NCBI GenBank assembly: GCA_910588435.1
Contig: CAJUPL010000005.1
Coordinates: 30,602-94,601 of the forward strand
From: an uncultured Eggerthellaceae bacterium
Lineage (GTDB): Bacteria > Actinomycetota > Coriobacteriia > Coriobacteriales > Eggerthellaceae
Reading direction: 5' to 3'
DNA: 64,000 nt
The notes under the pieces were generated by a model that saw only the letters and a list, made by a program, of their open reading frames with translations, was not told where the DNA came from and ran no database searches. Shown here one piece after another: positions 8,770 through 16,717 of the stretch (the stretch's first letter is position 1; every line of letters begins with the position of its first letter). A program made the translations under genes and the position numbers.

Positions 8770-8822
8770 GACATCATGGCCGTCTCATAAGTCTCAGAAG
8801 ACAAAGCTTTAGGCATGATGTC
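8770..8822. repeat. Inverted repeat after the 543-residue gene
   Basis: GACATCATG (8770-8778) and CATGATGTC (8814-8822) are perfect 9-bp arms 35 bases apart, immediately after the stop codon. It may fold as a long hairpin that ends the transcript; there is no T-run. Confidence 0.35.
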
Positions 8823-8894
8823 ATGACGCACATCTTAATCACAAGACACCCCTTCGATATACTGTCTTATTGTTGACCTTTCTCCACCCTTTAC

Positions 8895-9185
8895 CTACGA
8901 ATCTCTATAGGAGTCGAAATCCAGCTTTATCACCTTTGGAGCGCGTTTCCTCTTCGGGTTGCGCCAAGGTGTCTTGCCGTCCCATGGAACTTGCGCGGCT
9001 TTAGGTGCAGTTAGGCCTTGAAAATAGCCACAATCACAGAACTCCAGCGCACCGTTCGGGTTCAGCGTCTCTCGTAGCTGCAACACTCGGCTATGACATT
9101 CAGGGCAGATTCGCTTCATCCTTCTCAATGACTCGAAATACGGGCAAAAGTCTGAGTGTTGGGGTCCTCTCTTTGGCCATGGCAT
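8895..9185 (-). CDS. Small Cys-containing protein of unknown function (96 residues)
   Basis: The ATG at 9185 has a near-perfect ribosome site, GAGGTGA, 6 bases upstream. The open frame runs further upstream to 9404, but that part is a repeat element and is not likely coding. The protein carries CPECHS near residue 30 and CDCG near residue 53, spacing that could bind one zinc as a treble-clef or zinc-ribbon-like unit. The C-terminus is basic (NPKRKRAPKVIK), suggesting nucleic-acid contact. No family was recognised. Confidence 0.6.
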   Translation of the reverse strand: MPWPKRGPQHSDFCPYFESLRRMKRICPECHSRVLQLRETLNPNGALEFCDCGYFQGLTAPKAAQVPWDGKTPWRNPKRKRAPKVIKLDFDSYRDS

Positions 9186-9247
9186 CTTGATCACCTCGCT
9201 TGCTTGGCTACTAGTCAGAATACCCTTCTCCAGTGGTACCACATAGC

Positions 9248-9400
9248 GAATCCGGATGTTTCGGGCTGACACCCTCATCTCGCCGTGCTGTCGCACATCT
9301 GCACTTGCAGCTAAAGAAGGGCATGCGAGCCGAGCAATTCGCAGCCTGTGCGCAAGGCCGGACCACCCGGCACCCGACCCCGAGAATAGCGAAACTATCA
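9248..9400 (-). repeat. GC-rich hairpin mosaic repeat, degenerate copy 1
   Basis: The stretch around TTTCGGGCTGACACCCTCAT corresponds to the reverse of the unit seen best at 53779-54023. Its flanking hairpins are worn down compared with the other five copies. It lies between two minus-strand genes. Confidence 0.55.
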
Positions 9401-9428
9401 TCATTCAGGGTGCACTTGCGGCTTAGGC

Positions 9429-10844
9429 CTACTGACCGGACCTTGCAGCTACGCCTAATATTTCCACGATAGATCCCTTGGCGTTGATCACTCCTAAGAT
9501 AACGTAAGGGTCTTCATTGCGTATGAACTCTGCTAGGACATCTTTTGGCGCTGAAGAATTCTGCGCAACACAGTAACGAATGTAATCGCTGCTCTCTCTT
9601 GCGAGTCTTGCAAGAGCGTCTTTGGGCGTGGAAGGATTCTCAGCGAGACAGCGACGCATGCTGCCGATATCGTCCCTCATGCGTCCTGAAAGCAAATCTT
9701 CTGCAAACATCGTTAGTACTCCTGGATGCACAGAAGGATTGCTGGCAATATCCTCTCGCACGCCCTCTTCATAATACGCAAGCTTTGATAGGGTCTCGTA
9801 AGGTGTATTGGGGTTTCCGGCAACGGCCTGCCGCACTAATCTATCTCCATCGCTTGAAAGGCGCCTAAGGCAATCTGATGGAGTAGAGCGATTTTCAGCA
9901 ACCTTTATCCGTACTTGGCAAAACGAATCCTCTGCAAGCTTTGTGAGAATGTCAATTGACGTGGATTCATTCTCGGAGACCTCCATTCGTACCATCTCGC
10001 TTGCGTCATCAGCGAGCTTTGAAAGCGCACTCTCTGGAGTAGAAGGGTTCGCAGCGACTCGTCTTCGCACATCATCGTCTATATCACACGCAAGCATTGC
10101 AAGGATATCCGAAGACGTTGAATTGTTATACGCGACCGCGCCTCGTACATCTTTGCTTTCGTCTCTTGCAAGCATCCCGAGGATCTCAGCAGGAGTTGCA
10201 GGATTTTCTGCAAGTCGGACGCGTTCGTCACCATTTCCATTTGTCGCAAGGTCTGCGAGAGCGTAGAGAGGAGTAGAAGATACTAAAAGAGCACTTATGC
10301 GCACATTTGCGTTTGCGTCATGGATAAGCCCTTCAAGAACGTATGCTGGTGTGGAGGGATTCCTCGCGACAAGCCAACGGATATACCAGCTTTCGTCATT
10401 CGCAAGCTTTGCTAGGACGTCAGGAGATACGTTGGGATTTCCAGCAATAGTCTCCCTCACCATCTTCTCCGTATCATTTGCGAGCCGAGCTAGGGCATCA
10501 GTAGGTGTGGAGGGGTTATGAGCCGCCTTCAATCTAACAGCCTTCTCCGGATCACATGCGAGTATAGCTAGAACAATTGGAGGGGTTGAAGCATTGCAGG
10601 CAACATCATCTCGCACTTCTGCATCTTCATCAGAGGCAAGCCTTACTAATACGTCAGGAGGTGTCAAAGGGTTATAGCCTACATTGCCACGTATCCACCC
10701 ATTTCCCTGTTGGGCCAGCTTTGACAGTAACATTGCAACTGATGCCCTTTCGTCAAACATGTGTTTTGGGCATCCGCATCGTGGACACGACTCTGCGAAC
10801 TCACTTATCTCAGAACCGCATTCTGGACACTTAATGAGCGACAT
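9429..10844 (-). CDS. Zinc-ribbon plus leucine-rich-repeat-variant (LRV) protein
   Basis: 471 residues from the ATG at 10844, chosen because AGAGGAGT lies just upstream and the protein then opens directly with a zinc ribbon (IKCPECGSEISEFAESCPRC). From residue about 45 to the end there are some 16 repeats of about 24 residues with the pattern VR-x-x-VA-x-NPSTP-x-x-x-L-x-x-LA-x-D, the LRV/HEAT-like repeat that builds a right-handed solenoid. No catalytic domain or signal peptide is present, so it is likely a cytoplasmic binding scaffold. The repeat DNA itself is near-periodic, which favours expansion and contraction. The partner is unknown. It stands alone between two repeat elements. Confidence 0.85.
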   Translation of the reverse strand: MSLIKCPECGSEISEFAESCPRCGCPKHMFDERASVAMLLSKLAQQGNGWIRGNVGYNPLTPPDVLVRLASDEDAEVRDDVACNASTPPIVLAILACDPEKAVRLKAAHNPSTPTDALARLANDTEKMVRETIAGNPNVSPDVLAKLANDESWYIRWLVARNPSTPAYVLEGLIHDANANVRISALLVSSTPLYALADLATNGNGDERVRLAENPATPAEILGMLARDESKDVRGAVAYNNSTSSDILAMLACDIDDDVRRRVAANPSTPESALSKLADDASEMVRMEVSENESTSIDILTKLAEDSFCQVRIKVAENRSTPSDCLRRLSSDGDRLVRQAVAGNPNTPYETLSKLAYYEEGVREDIASNPSVHPGVLTMFAEDLLSGRMRDDIGSMRRCLAENPSTPKDALARLARESSDYIRYCVAQNSSAPKDVLAEFIRNEDPYVILGVINAKGSIVEILGVAARSGQ

Positions 10845-10942
10845 AGCCGACTCCTCTATCAATGTGGTTATTCCCTTATGCAATCCAATATCAGAGTCTA
10901 GCCCAAAAGATCTCTATACTCGAATCGTTCAACAACCGAATG

Positions 10943-10974
10943 GGAACCCAATAAGGACGGGGCTATTAAGTTGA
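10943..10974 (+). repeat. GGAC-type REP sequence, copy 1 (degenerate)
   Basis: The arms AACCCAAT and ATTAAGTT surround AGGACGGGGCT, matching the better copies at 23836-23867 and 28816-28849. It lies directly beside hairpin mosaic copy 2. Confidence 0.6.
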
Positions 10975-11000
10975 AATCACCCACCCAATAGCGCTACCCA

Positions 11001-11120
11001 GCGCATCCGGGTGTTTCGGGCTGGCGCCCTCATTACGCTGCGCTGTCGCACAGCTGCGTCGGCAATGCCGACGCCCACACGGGAGGGGTGGGCAGCTGCG
11101 CTTGCAATGCAAGCGCCACA
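11001..11120 (-). repeat. GC-rich hairpin mosaic repeat, copy 2
   Basis: Contains the reverse-oriented core TTTCGGGCTGGCGCCCTCAT, then the hairpins GCGTCGGCAATGCCGACGC and GCGCTTGCAATGCAAGCGC. Each is a perfect stem round a CAATG-like centre. It lies between the nitroreductase stop and the LRV gene start. Confidence 0.8.
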
Positions 11121-11144
11121 GATTTGGAGCCCCAACTCCAGCGC

Positions 11145-11831
11145 TCACACCACCTTTGCCTTGCGCCCGGTGGCGGCGTTGAAGTGGTAGGCTGCGATGC
11201 CTAGGTCCACTCGCACGAAGGGGCCGTTCGCACTGATGGAGATCTCCGGCTCATCGTTGCGGCCAATGCCGAGCTTGAACTTCTGCTGATTCATGGCCGT
11301 GGGTGCCAGCAGCGCGTATTCGACGCCCTTCTTGAACCAGTCAGGAAGCCCATCAATATACTCAGACCTCACGTCTACAACATCCGGAAACGCCTTCGAC
11401 TTATGCGGCTTGCCCTGCGTTGCCCCGTAGCCCACGGCGATCGTGATGCACATTCGCTCACCAGGCTCAAGATCCGCCTTCACCTTGCTCGCTTTCGCCA
11501 TGCCCGCCCAGCAGGTATTGAGGCCCAGCCCCTGACAGAACAGCACGAGCTGCTCCCCGAAATAGCCGCATCTCTCATCAAGCCCCGGCTCGTTCTTGCC
11601 CACCAGCGCGAAATAACCAGGGACGTTCTTCCACCCCATCATCTTCAGCATGATCCCGCCATAGACGCCAGATGCATCGGTCATGAACTGCGCATGAAGC
11701 CCGCTCTCAGCGTTCAGCTCGGCCACCTTCGCGCGGATCAGCTGCGCCTTCTCATCCTCAATGGGCTTGTTCAAATACGTGCGAACGGAATGCCTCTCAC
11801 GCATCAGCCGCAGCAGTTCGCCATCAGTCAT
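11145..11831 (-). CDS. Nitroreductase-family FMN oxidoreductase
   Basis: 228 residues from the ATG at 11831, which follows GGAGGGA; the upstream open frame is not supported. The N-terminal RERHSVRTY matches the R-x-S-x-R phosphate-binding motif of FMN nitroreductases, and the C-terminal half has FGEQLVLFCQGLGLNTCWAG and YALLAPTAMNQQKFKL, typical of the putative TM-nitroreductase branch. Such enzymes reduce nitro, quinone or flavin-type substrates with NAD(P)H and act in the cytoplasm. The substrate cannot be inferred. It is divergent from the small Cys-rich/sirtuin operon. Confidence 0.85.
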   Translation of the reverse strand: MTDGELLRLMRERHSVRTYLNKPIEDEKAQLIRAKVAELNAESGLHAQFMTDASGVYGGIMLKMMGWKNVPGYFALVGKNEPGLDERCGYFGEQLVLFCQGLGLNTCWAGMAKASKVKADLEPGERMCITIAVGYGATQGKPHKSKAFPDVVDVRSEYIDGLPDWFKKGVEYALLAPTAMNQQKFKLGIGRNDEPEISISANGPFVRVDLGIAAYHFNAATGRKAKVV

Positions 11832-11941
11832 CTGATCTCCCTCCACGTTGCCGCACAACTTCGCCGCTCCACCAGCGGGTCTCTGTGTCATGATATAGAA
11901 CACGCTCACGGACATGGATGCACGCTGAACAGGAGGGTGCC

Positions 11942-12124
11942 ATGACAGATCACGCAGACAAGAGCAACGCCGCCAAGGCCGAAGGGCGCGAATGCGTGAG
12001 CTGCTCGTGCTGCTGCCCCTTCCGCCACGCCACGCGTGACGACGCAACGGGCAAGATCTCCATCATGTGCGGCAATGCCGCCCGCGCAGATCTTGGGGTG
12101 CCCACCATGCGCCAGGAGCGCTGA
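11942..12124 (+). CDS. Cys-rich mini-protein upstream of the sirtuin (60 residues)
   Basis: The ATG at 11942 has an excellent ribosome site (AGGAGG, 5-base spacing). The 60 residues contain ECVSCSCCCPFRH, with five Cys between residues 18 and 25, and a sixth Cys at about 43 (SIMCGN). This suggests binding of a metal or Fe-S cluster, or a redox role. Its stop lies one base before the sirtuin start codon, so the two are almost certainly co-translated. No family was recognised. Confidence 0.7.
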   Translation: MTDHADKSNAAKAEGRECVSCSCCCPFRHATRDDATGKISIMCGNAARADLGVPTMRQER

Positions 12125-12125
12125 C

Positions 12126-12869
12126 ATGCCAGCTGATGGCGCCGACACCCTGCGCGAATGGATCCGCGAATGCCCCTCACGCGGCATGGTCTTCTTCGGA
12201 GGCGCAGGCGTGTCCACCGAAAGCGGCATCCCTGACTTCCGAAGCGCTGACGGTCTATACAACCAGAAGAGCGCATACCCCTACCCGCCTGAGACCATGA
12301 TCTCACGCACGTTCTTCGACGCGCATCCCGCTGAGTTCTATGACTACTACTTCAACGAGATGCTGCCGCGCGGCGCGAAGCCCAACCAGGCGCACCGCAA
12401 GCTGGCGGAGCTTGAGCACGAAGGCACGTGCGCCGCGGTGATAACGCAGAACATAGACGGCCTGCATCAAGCGGCAGGGAGCCGGAACGTGCTAGAGCTG
12501 CACGGAAGCGTGCACCGCAACCACTGCAACGCGTGCGGGAAGCCCTTCAACCTGGAAGGCATGCTCAAGGCGCGGGATGCTTCTGACACAGGCGTGCCGC
12601 ACTGCGAATGCGAAGGGATCATCAAGCCGGATGTGGTGCTATACGAAGAGCCGCTTGACCAGCAGGTGATGCTGAGCGCCATCAACGCCATCAGGCAAGC
12701 AGACCTGCTGCTGGTTGCTGGAACGTCGCTTGCCGTTTACCCCGCGGCTGGCTTGCTGGAGCATTTTCGCGGCAGTCACCTGGCCATCGCGAACCGCGAT
12801 CCTACGCCTGCTGACCGCTCGGCCGATCTGTGCATCCGCGGCAGCATCGGAGAAGTCCTAGACTTCTAG
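12126..12869 (+). CDS. cobB: NAD-dependent protein deacylase, sirtuin family
   Basis: 247 residues from the ATG at 12126 (AGGAG 8 bases upstream). It removes acyl groups from lysines, using NAD+ and giving O-acyl-ADP-ribose and nicotinamide. Visible motifs are GAGVSTESGIPDFRS (residues 27-40), QNIDGLHQ (108-115), the catalytic His in LELHGSVH (H126), GTSLAVYPAAG, and Cys 134, 137, 160 and 162, a structural zinc site with a shortened second C-x-C pair. It is complete. It is co-transcribed with the Cys-rich mini-protein. Confidence 0.92.
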   Translation: MPADGADTLREWIRECPSRGMVFFGGAGVSTESGIPDFRSADGLYNQKSAYPYPPETMISRTFFDAHPAEFYDYYFNEMLPRGAKPNQAHRKLAELEHEGTCAAVITQNIDGLHQAAGSRNVLELHGSVHRNHCNACGKPFNLEGMLKARDASDTGVPHCECEGIIKPDVVLYEEPLDQQVMLSAINAIRQADLLLVAGTSLAVYPAAGLLEHFRGSHLAIANRDPTPADRSADLCIRGSIGEVLDF

Positions 12870-12920
12870 CGAAAGCGCATCGGGGGGGGACAAAGGGGCA
12901 CACGCAGAAAGAGGCAACCT

Positions 12921-14132
12921 ATGCCGTCCAACCACAAGAAGCCATCCATCTGGAGCGTTCCCTATGTCATCCTGATGGCAGTGAATCTCTTCCAGTCAAT
13001 GGCGGCGTTCATGACGAACACCACGCTCCCCCTCTACGTCAACGCGCTTGGCGCATCAACGGCAACCGTCGGGATGGTGGTCAGCTCATTCTCCATCACG
13101 GCGCTTCTGATCCGCCCGTTCGCCGGCCCCGCTTTCGACAGCTTCTCGCGCAAGAAGATGCTCATGGCCTCACAAGCCATCATCTCCGCATCGCTCATCG
13201 GGTACGGGCTTGCTGATTCCATTCCGCAGCTGATAGCCATTCGGCTCCTGCACGGCATCGGGATCGGCTGCGGCGGCCCGCTTGCCCTCTCTCTGGTGTC
13301 CGAATTCCTGCCGCGCGAAAGGTTCGCAAGCGGCATCAGTATCTACACGCTGGCGCAATCCATGGCTCAGGTGATCGGCCCCGCTGCGGGCCTGGAGATC
13401 GTGGACGCCATCGGCTTCTCCCCGGCCTACTTCCTAGCCGCCTCGCTGGTGATCATCGCCATGTGCGGGATCTCCCTCATTCGGGAGCCAGAGCGCGAAC
13501 GGCTCCCCTACAAGCTCAAGCTGGACCGCATGTTCGCGAAAGAGGCCGTTGCGAAGGGCATTGCGCTCATGCTGCTGTCAACGTCCTTCTCATGCATGGG
13601 CGCCTACGTTGTGCTCTACGGGATGGAGCGCGGTGTGGAGAGCATGGGGTTCTTCTTCGTCATCTACGCCCTCTGCCTCCTGGTCACACGCCCCGTCACC
13701 GGCAGCCTTGCTGATCGGTTCGGCACGCCCGCCTTGCTGGTTACGGGCACCATCTGCTTTGGCGCGTCCTACATCTTGCTATCAGTGGCGAACGGGCCTG
13801 TGGGCTTCATTGCCGCTGCAGTAGCAGGTTCAGCTGGATTCGGCTGCTGCGCTCCCCTCTTGCAATCCTTCGCGCTATCGTCAGTTCCAGAATCCAGGCG
13901 CGGCGCCGCTTCCAACACGACATTCACTGGCCTTGACCTAGGGATGCTCTTCGGGCCATTGATCGGGGGCGTGGTCATCGATTCGCTGTCACTGACCGTG
14001 GGCATGCAGGTGGAAGCCTATTCCCTCATGTGGCTTGTGATGCTCATCCCGGCCGTTGGCACGCTTGCCATAAGCGCCTACTGGTGCGTCAGACCAGCAT
14101 CCAAGCAAGCGCGAAAGGCTCAACTCCGGTGA
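12921..14132 (+). CDS. MFS transporter, 12 membrane segments
   Basis: 403 residues. The start follows AAAGAGG by 6 bases. Twelve hydrophobic segments are visible, with the loop 2-3 signature GPAFDSFSRKKML (the G-x-x-x-D-x-x-x-R-K pattern) and its repeat GSLADRFGTPALL in the second half. The family exports or imports small molecules by proton exchange in the cytoplasmic membrane. The profile resembles drug or metabolite efflux members; the substrate is unknown. It lies 51 bases after the sirtuin and may be in the same operon. Confidence 0.85.
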   Translation: MPSNHKKPSIWSVPYVILMAVNLFQSMAAFMTNTTLPLYVNALGASTATVGMVVSSFSITALLIRPFAGPAFDSFSRKKMLMASQAIISASLIGYGLADSIPQLIAIRLLHGIGIGCGGPLALSLVSEFLPRERFASGISIYTLAQSMAQVIGPAAGLEIVDAIGFSPAYFLAASLVIIAMCGISLIREPERERLPYKLKLDRMFAKEAVAKGIALMLLSTSFSCMGAYVVLYGMERGVESMGFFFVIYALCLLVTRPVTGSLADRFGTPALLVTGTICFGASYILLSVANGPVGFIAAAVAGSAGFGCCAPLLQSFALSSVPESRRGAASNTTFTGLDLGMLFGPLIGGVVIDSLSLTVGMQVEAYSLMWLVMLIPAVGTLAISAYWCVRPASKQARKAQLR

Positions 14133-14156
14133 CCCTTTCGCCAAGCTCATTGGCTG

Positions 14157-15185
14157 CTACCTCATGAAGGCGTCCGCGTCCTCCATGGCGCGGTCTTCAT
14201 CCCTGGCCGTCTGGGCTTCAGCAACCTGAGCGGCAGAGCTGCCCCCGTCCTCTTGCAAGCGCCCTTTCGCGCGCTTCTCGAACAGGAGCGGCATGTACTC
14301 GCTCACCACGATGCCGCAGAATATGAGCGCAAAACCTATCCCTGAGGTTGCTGATACAGTCTCCCCCAGCAAGATGACAGAGAACGCGCCGCCGAAGAGG
14401 CACTCCGTGGCCAGGAAGAGCGCGGCTTGAGCTGGATCCACGCGGGCCACGGCCGCATTCTGCAGCCCAAGCGCCGCGCACGATGCGAAGACCGTGAGAT
14501 AGACGAGGCTGATCCACGTCTGCGCGCTCAAGCTGCCAAGGTCCGGCAGCGGCCCTGTCGCGCACGCCGCTATGACGCCAAGCACGCCCGCCACCAGGAA
14601 CTGGATCACGGTGAGCGTGGTCATGGAGTGGCCCGGCGCGTACTTCGCGGTGTAGAGCACGTGAAAGCTCAGAAAGACCGCGGATGCCATGGTGATCAGG
14701 TCTCCCCCACGCAGCGAGAATCCCCCTTCGCTGCCGCCGTATGCCACGAATCCCACGCCGATCATACAGAGCGTGGCAGCCACCAGATTGAACCGCGTAG
14801 GCAGCTTCTGGATGATGAACCAGCTGATGAGAGGGATGATCACCACGTAGAGCGTGGTGAGGAAGGAGCTGTTCGACGCGGTGGTGTCCGCAAGCCCCGT
14901 TGAGTTGCACCAATACGAGAGGAAGACGAACACGCCCAGCACGATCCCATGATGGAGATGGTGAGTGCCTGGCTGGCGAACGCTGCGAATGACCTTCGGA
15001 AATGAGAGCGCGCCTAGGATGATGCCCGCACCAAGGAAGCGCACGCCCACGATCCACGACGGCGAGAGCTCGTCCACCGTTGACTTGATGACAACGGTGC
15101 CCATGCCCCAGATGGCAGCAGCCAGGAGCAGCGCCCCCTTGAAGACCCAGATCGGCACCGCGGTATGTCCCCTTGTGAAACGCAT
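14157..15185 (-). CDS. DMT-superfamily transporter with two EamA domains
   Basis: 342 residues with ten predicted membrane helices in two EamA repeats. The first includes AAAIWGMGTVVIKSTVDELS and the typical RFLGAGIIL; the second covers FHVLYTAKYAPGHSMTTLT to the ILGETVS segment. The family moves amino acids, nucleotides or other metabolites across the inner membrane. The C-terminal tail (about 300-342) is charged and cytoplasmic. There is no ribosome site before the ATG; an AT-rich TTCTAATGT box lies within 15 bases, so the transcript may be leaderless. It converges with the upstream MFS gene. Confidence 0.85.
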   Translation of the reverse strand: MRFTRGHTAVPIWVFKGALLLAAAIWGMGTVVIKSTVDELSPSWIVGVRFLGAGIILGALSFPKVIRSVRQPGTHHLHHGIVLGVFVFLSYWCNSTGLADTTASNSSFLTTLYVVIIPLISWFIIQKLPTRFNLVAATLCMIGVGFVAYGGSEGGFSLRGGDLITMASAVFLSFHVLYTAKYAPGHSMTTLTVIQFLVAGVLGVIAACATGPLPDLGSLSAQTWISLVYLTVFASCAALGLQNAAVARVDPAQAALFLATECLFGGAFSVILLGETVSATSGIGFALIFCGIVVSEYMPLLFEKRAKGRLQEDGGSSAAQVAEAQTARDEDRAMEDADAFMR

Positions 15186-15186
15186 G

Positions 15187-15210
15187 ACATGACATTAGAA
15201 CACATCTGAC
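15187..15210. promoter_or_regulatory. Palindrome-like site at the EamA promoter
   Basis: GACATTAGAACACATCTGAC lies immediately upstream of the EamA ATG. It matches 17 bases in a row of a perfect palindrome found at 59106-59132 after acnA. Either it is an operator or it only shares the -10-like TCTAAT box. Confidence 0.35.
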
Positions 15211-15274
15211 GCCACGATGGCATCCTCTGCTAAGGAGTGTTATTTGGCGTGGCCCTTTGACTCGCTAGATAAGG

Positions 15275-15304
15275 AAGGGCTGCCGCGGGGGTGCAGCAGC
15301 CCTT
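15275..15304 (-). terminator. Terminator after the VOC gene
   Basis: AAGGGCTGC and GCAGCCCTT are perfect 9-bp arms around a 12-base loop, 26 bases past the VOC stop, followed on the minus strand by CCTTATCT. It would end the transcript of the molybdopterin enzyme operon. Confidence 0.7.
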
Positions 15305-15329
15305 CAGGGGGAAAGCTTCAGGCGTGGCT

Positions 15330-15797
15330 CTAATCCAGAGCTCCGATGTTGTCCTGCACGGCCTCGATGCGCTCGCCACCAGGTCCTCTGAAGAACATGA
15401 TCTTGAGCTTCGCGCCGCCTTCGCCATACACGGTGAAGACATCGTCGTCCACAGCATCAAGCGGGCGGTCGAACGGACATAGCGCATCGAACGGCCCAGC
15501 CTCGATGGCGATGCCCTTCTCGTTCAGGCGCGCTACGATCTCATCCATGTCGGTCACGCGCACAGCGAAGTGGTTCAGGCACTTGTTCGCCGCATCGATG
15601 GTGGACTTATCCTCCTGCTCTAGCAGCTCGATGATGACGCCATCAGGGCTCTTCACCCAAGCCATCTTGAGAGGCTTGTCACCCTCCATGGTCTCGGTTG
15701 AGAAGAGATGCTTGAACCCCAGCACGTCGGTATAGAACCCGATGGATTCCTGGATGTCGTTGCAGTAGGCGCCGATATGGTGTGGAGCTATCTTCAT
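15330..15797 (-). CDS. VOC-fold (glyoxalase/dioxygenase-type) protein
   Basis: 155 residues: two beta-alpha-beta-beta-beta units, with likely metal ligands His in PHHIGAY (residue 6 or 7), Glu in GVIIELLEQ, His in CLNHFAVRV and Glu in GERIEAV. This is the arrangement of VOC metalloenzymes (lactoylglutathione lyase, methylmalonyl-CoA epimerase, extradiol dioxygenases). It lies downstream of the iron-sulfur and molybdopterin subunits on the same strand with a 93-base gap, and before a terminator, so it probably serves the same pathway, for example isomerising or binding an aromatic or aldehyde intermediate. The exact reaction is unknown. Confidence 0.75.
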   Translation of the reverse strand: MKIAPHHIGAYCNDIQESIGFYTDVLGFKHLFSTETMEGDKPLKMAWVKSPDGVIIELLEQEDKSTIDAANKCLNHFAVRVTDMDEIVARLNEKGIAIEAGPFDALCPFDRPLDAVDDDVFTVYGEGGAKLKIMFFRGPGGERIEAVQDNIGALD

Positions 15798-15890
15798 CTT
15801 GAGATCCTCCTCAGTGGATCATCGTCGGGTGGGACGCCGCATGCAGCGCCCCACCCGATCATTCATTGGTTGCGTACGACGTGCTCCCGA

Positions 15891-16712
15891 TCAGGCCTTG
15901 TACATGGCTATGGTGCCAGCGTTCAGGTCCTTATCCTTGGTGGAGATGAAGTCCACCACGTGACGCGGCATGTAACCGTCATAGGTGACGTCGATCGCAT
16001 AGTCGGCAGGCTCGATCTGCTTGAACCAGAAATCGCCGAAGTCATCAGTCTTCTGGGTGTAGGTCTTGCCAGTCTCCAGATTCGTGATCTTGACCTCTGC
16101 GCCGATCAGCACCTCCTCGTCCTCCAAGTCGGCCACTTCGCCAGCCAGGAAGCGCTTGGGGATGTTGAGATAGTGGACGCGCGGCTTCGTGCCGATGGCG
16201 CACTTAAGGTCCTCGGCCTCAGCCAGCATGTCCTTCAGGTCCTCTTCCTCACCGAAGATGAGCGCATCATGCGCGCAAGCATCCACGCAGCGCGGCACGA
16301 TCCAGCCATCATCCAGAAGATGTGCGCAACCGGTGCACTTCTGCGGGATGGACAGCTCCTCATTCCAGTACACCACGCCGTAGGGGCACGCGTCCTTGAT
16401 GGCCATCTGATCTTTGGCCTTCGCCGGATCGATGATCACGAGTCCGTCATCGCGGCGGTATACCGCGCCGTCCTTGGCAGCCTTCATGCAAGGGGCATCC
16501 TCGCAATGCTGGCAGAAGATGGGGGTATAGGAGACTCGCACCTTCGGGGTCTGGCCGCGCTCCTCCTCCTCAACCTTCATCCAGAACTGACCGGTATCGG
16601 GCTGAGGGGCAGCATAGGGCATCCAGTCGTTGTCACAATGCTCGTCCTTGCACACCAGCTGGCAATTGTGGCAGCCGATGCAACGGTCGAGGTCGACGAT
16701 AAAGGTCTTCAT
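15891..16712 (-). CDS. Iron-sulfur electron-transfer subunit of a pyrogallol-transhydroxylase-type molybdoenzyme
   Basis: 273 residues, about the length I recall for the beta subunit of Pelobacter acidigallici transhydroxylase. Twelve Cys make three [4Fe-4S] sites: C11-C14-C17-C21, C67-C70-C75 with C109, and C126-C129-C142-C146. Residues about 185-273 form a beta-sandwich (transthyretin/Cna-B-like: GAEVKITNLETGKTYTQKTD, then the FGDFWFKQIEPADYAI strand), as also described for the Pelobacter subunit. No Tat signal is present, so the enzyme is cytoplasmic. It is 5 bases from the catalytic subunit gene, so co-translation is likely. Confidence 0.9.
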   Translation of the reverse strand: MKTFIVDLDRCIGCHNCQLVCKDEHCDNDWMPYAAPQPDTGQFWMKVEEEERGQTPKVRVSYTPIFCQHCEDAPCMKAAKDGAVYRRDDGLVIIDPAKAKDQMAIKDACPYGVVYWNEELSIPQKCTGCAHLLDDGWIVPRCVDACAHDALIFGEEEDLKDMLAEAEDLKCAIGTKPRVHYLNIPKRFLAGEVADLEDEEVLIGAEVKITNLETGKTYTQKTDDFGDFWFKQIEPADYAIDVTYDGYMPRHVVDFISTKDKDLNAGTIAMYKA

Positions 16713-16717
16713 ATCTC

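Noticed and set aside
8895..9404. 169-codon reading of the small Cys protein
   Set aside because: The upstream 73 codons are a repeat element read through; a near-perfect ribosome site places the start at 9185.
9248..11120. CRISPR array
   Set aside because: The repeats are dispersed hairpin mosaics and protein-coding LRV repeats, without regular spacers or cas genes.
14218..15195. 325-codon minus-strand frame overlapping the EamA transporter
   Set aside because: Arg/His/Gly-rich out-of-frame reading with no membrane segments; the EamA frame has ten.
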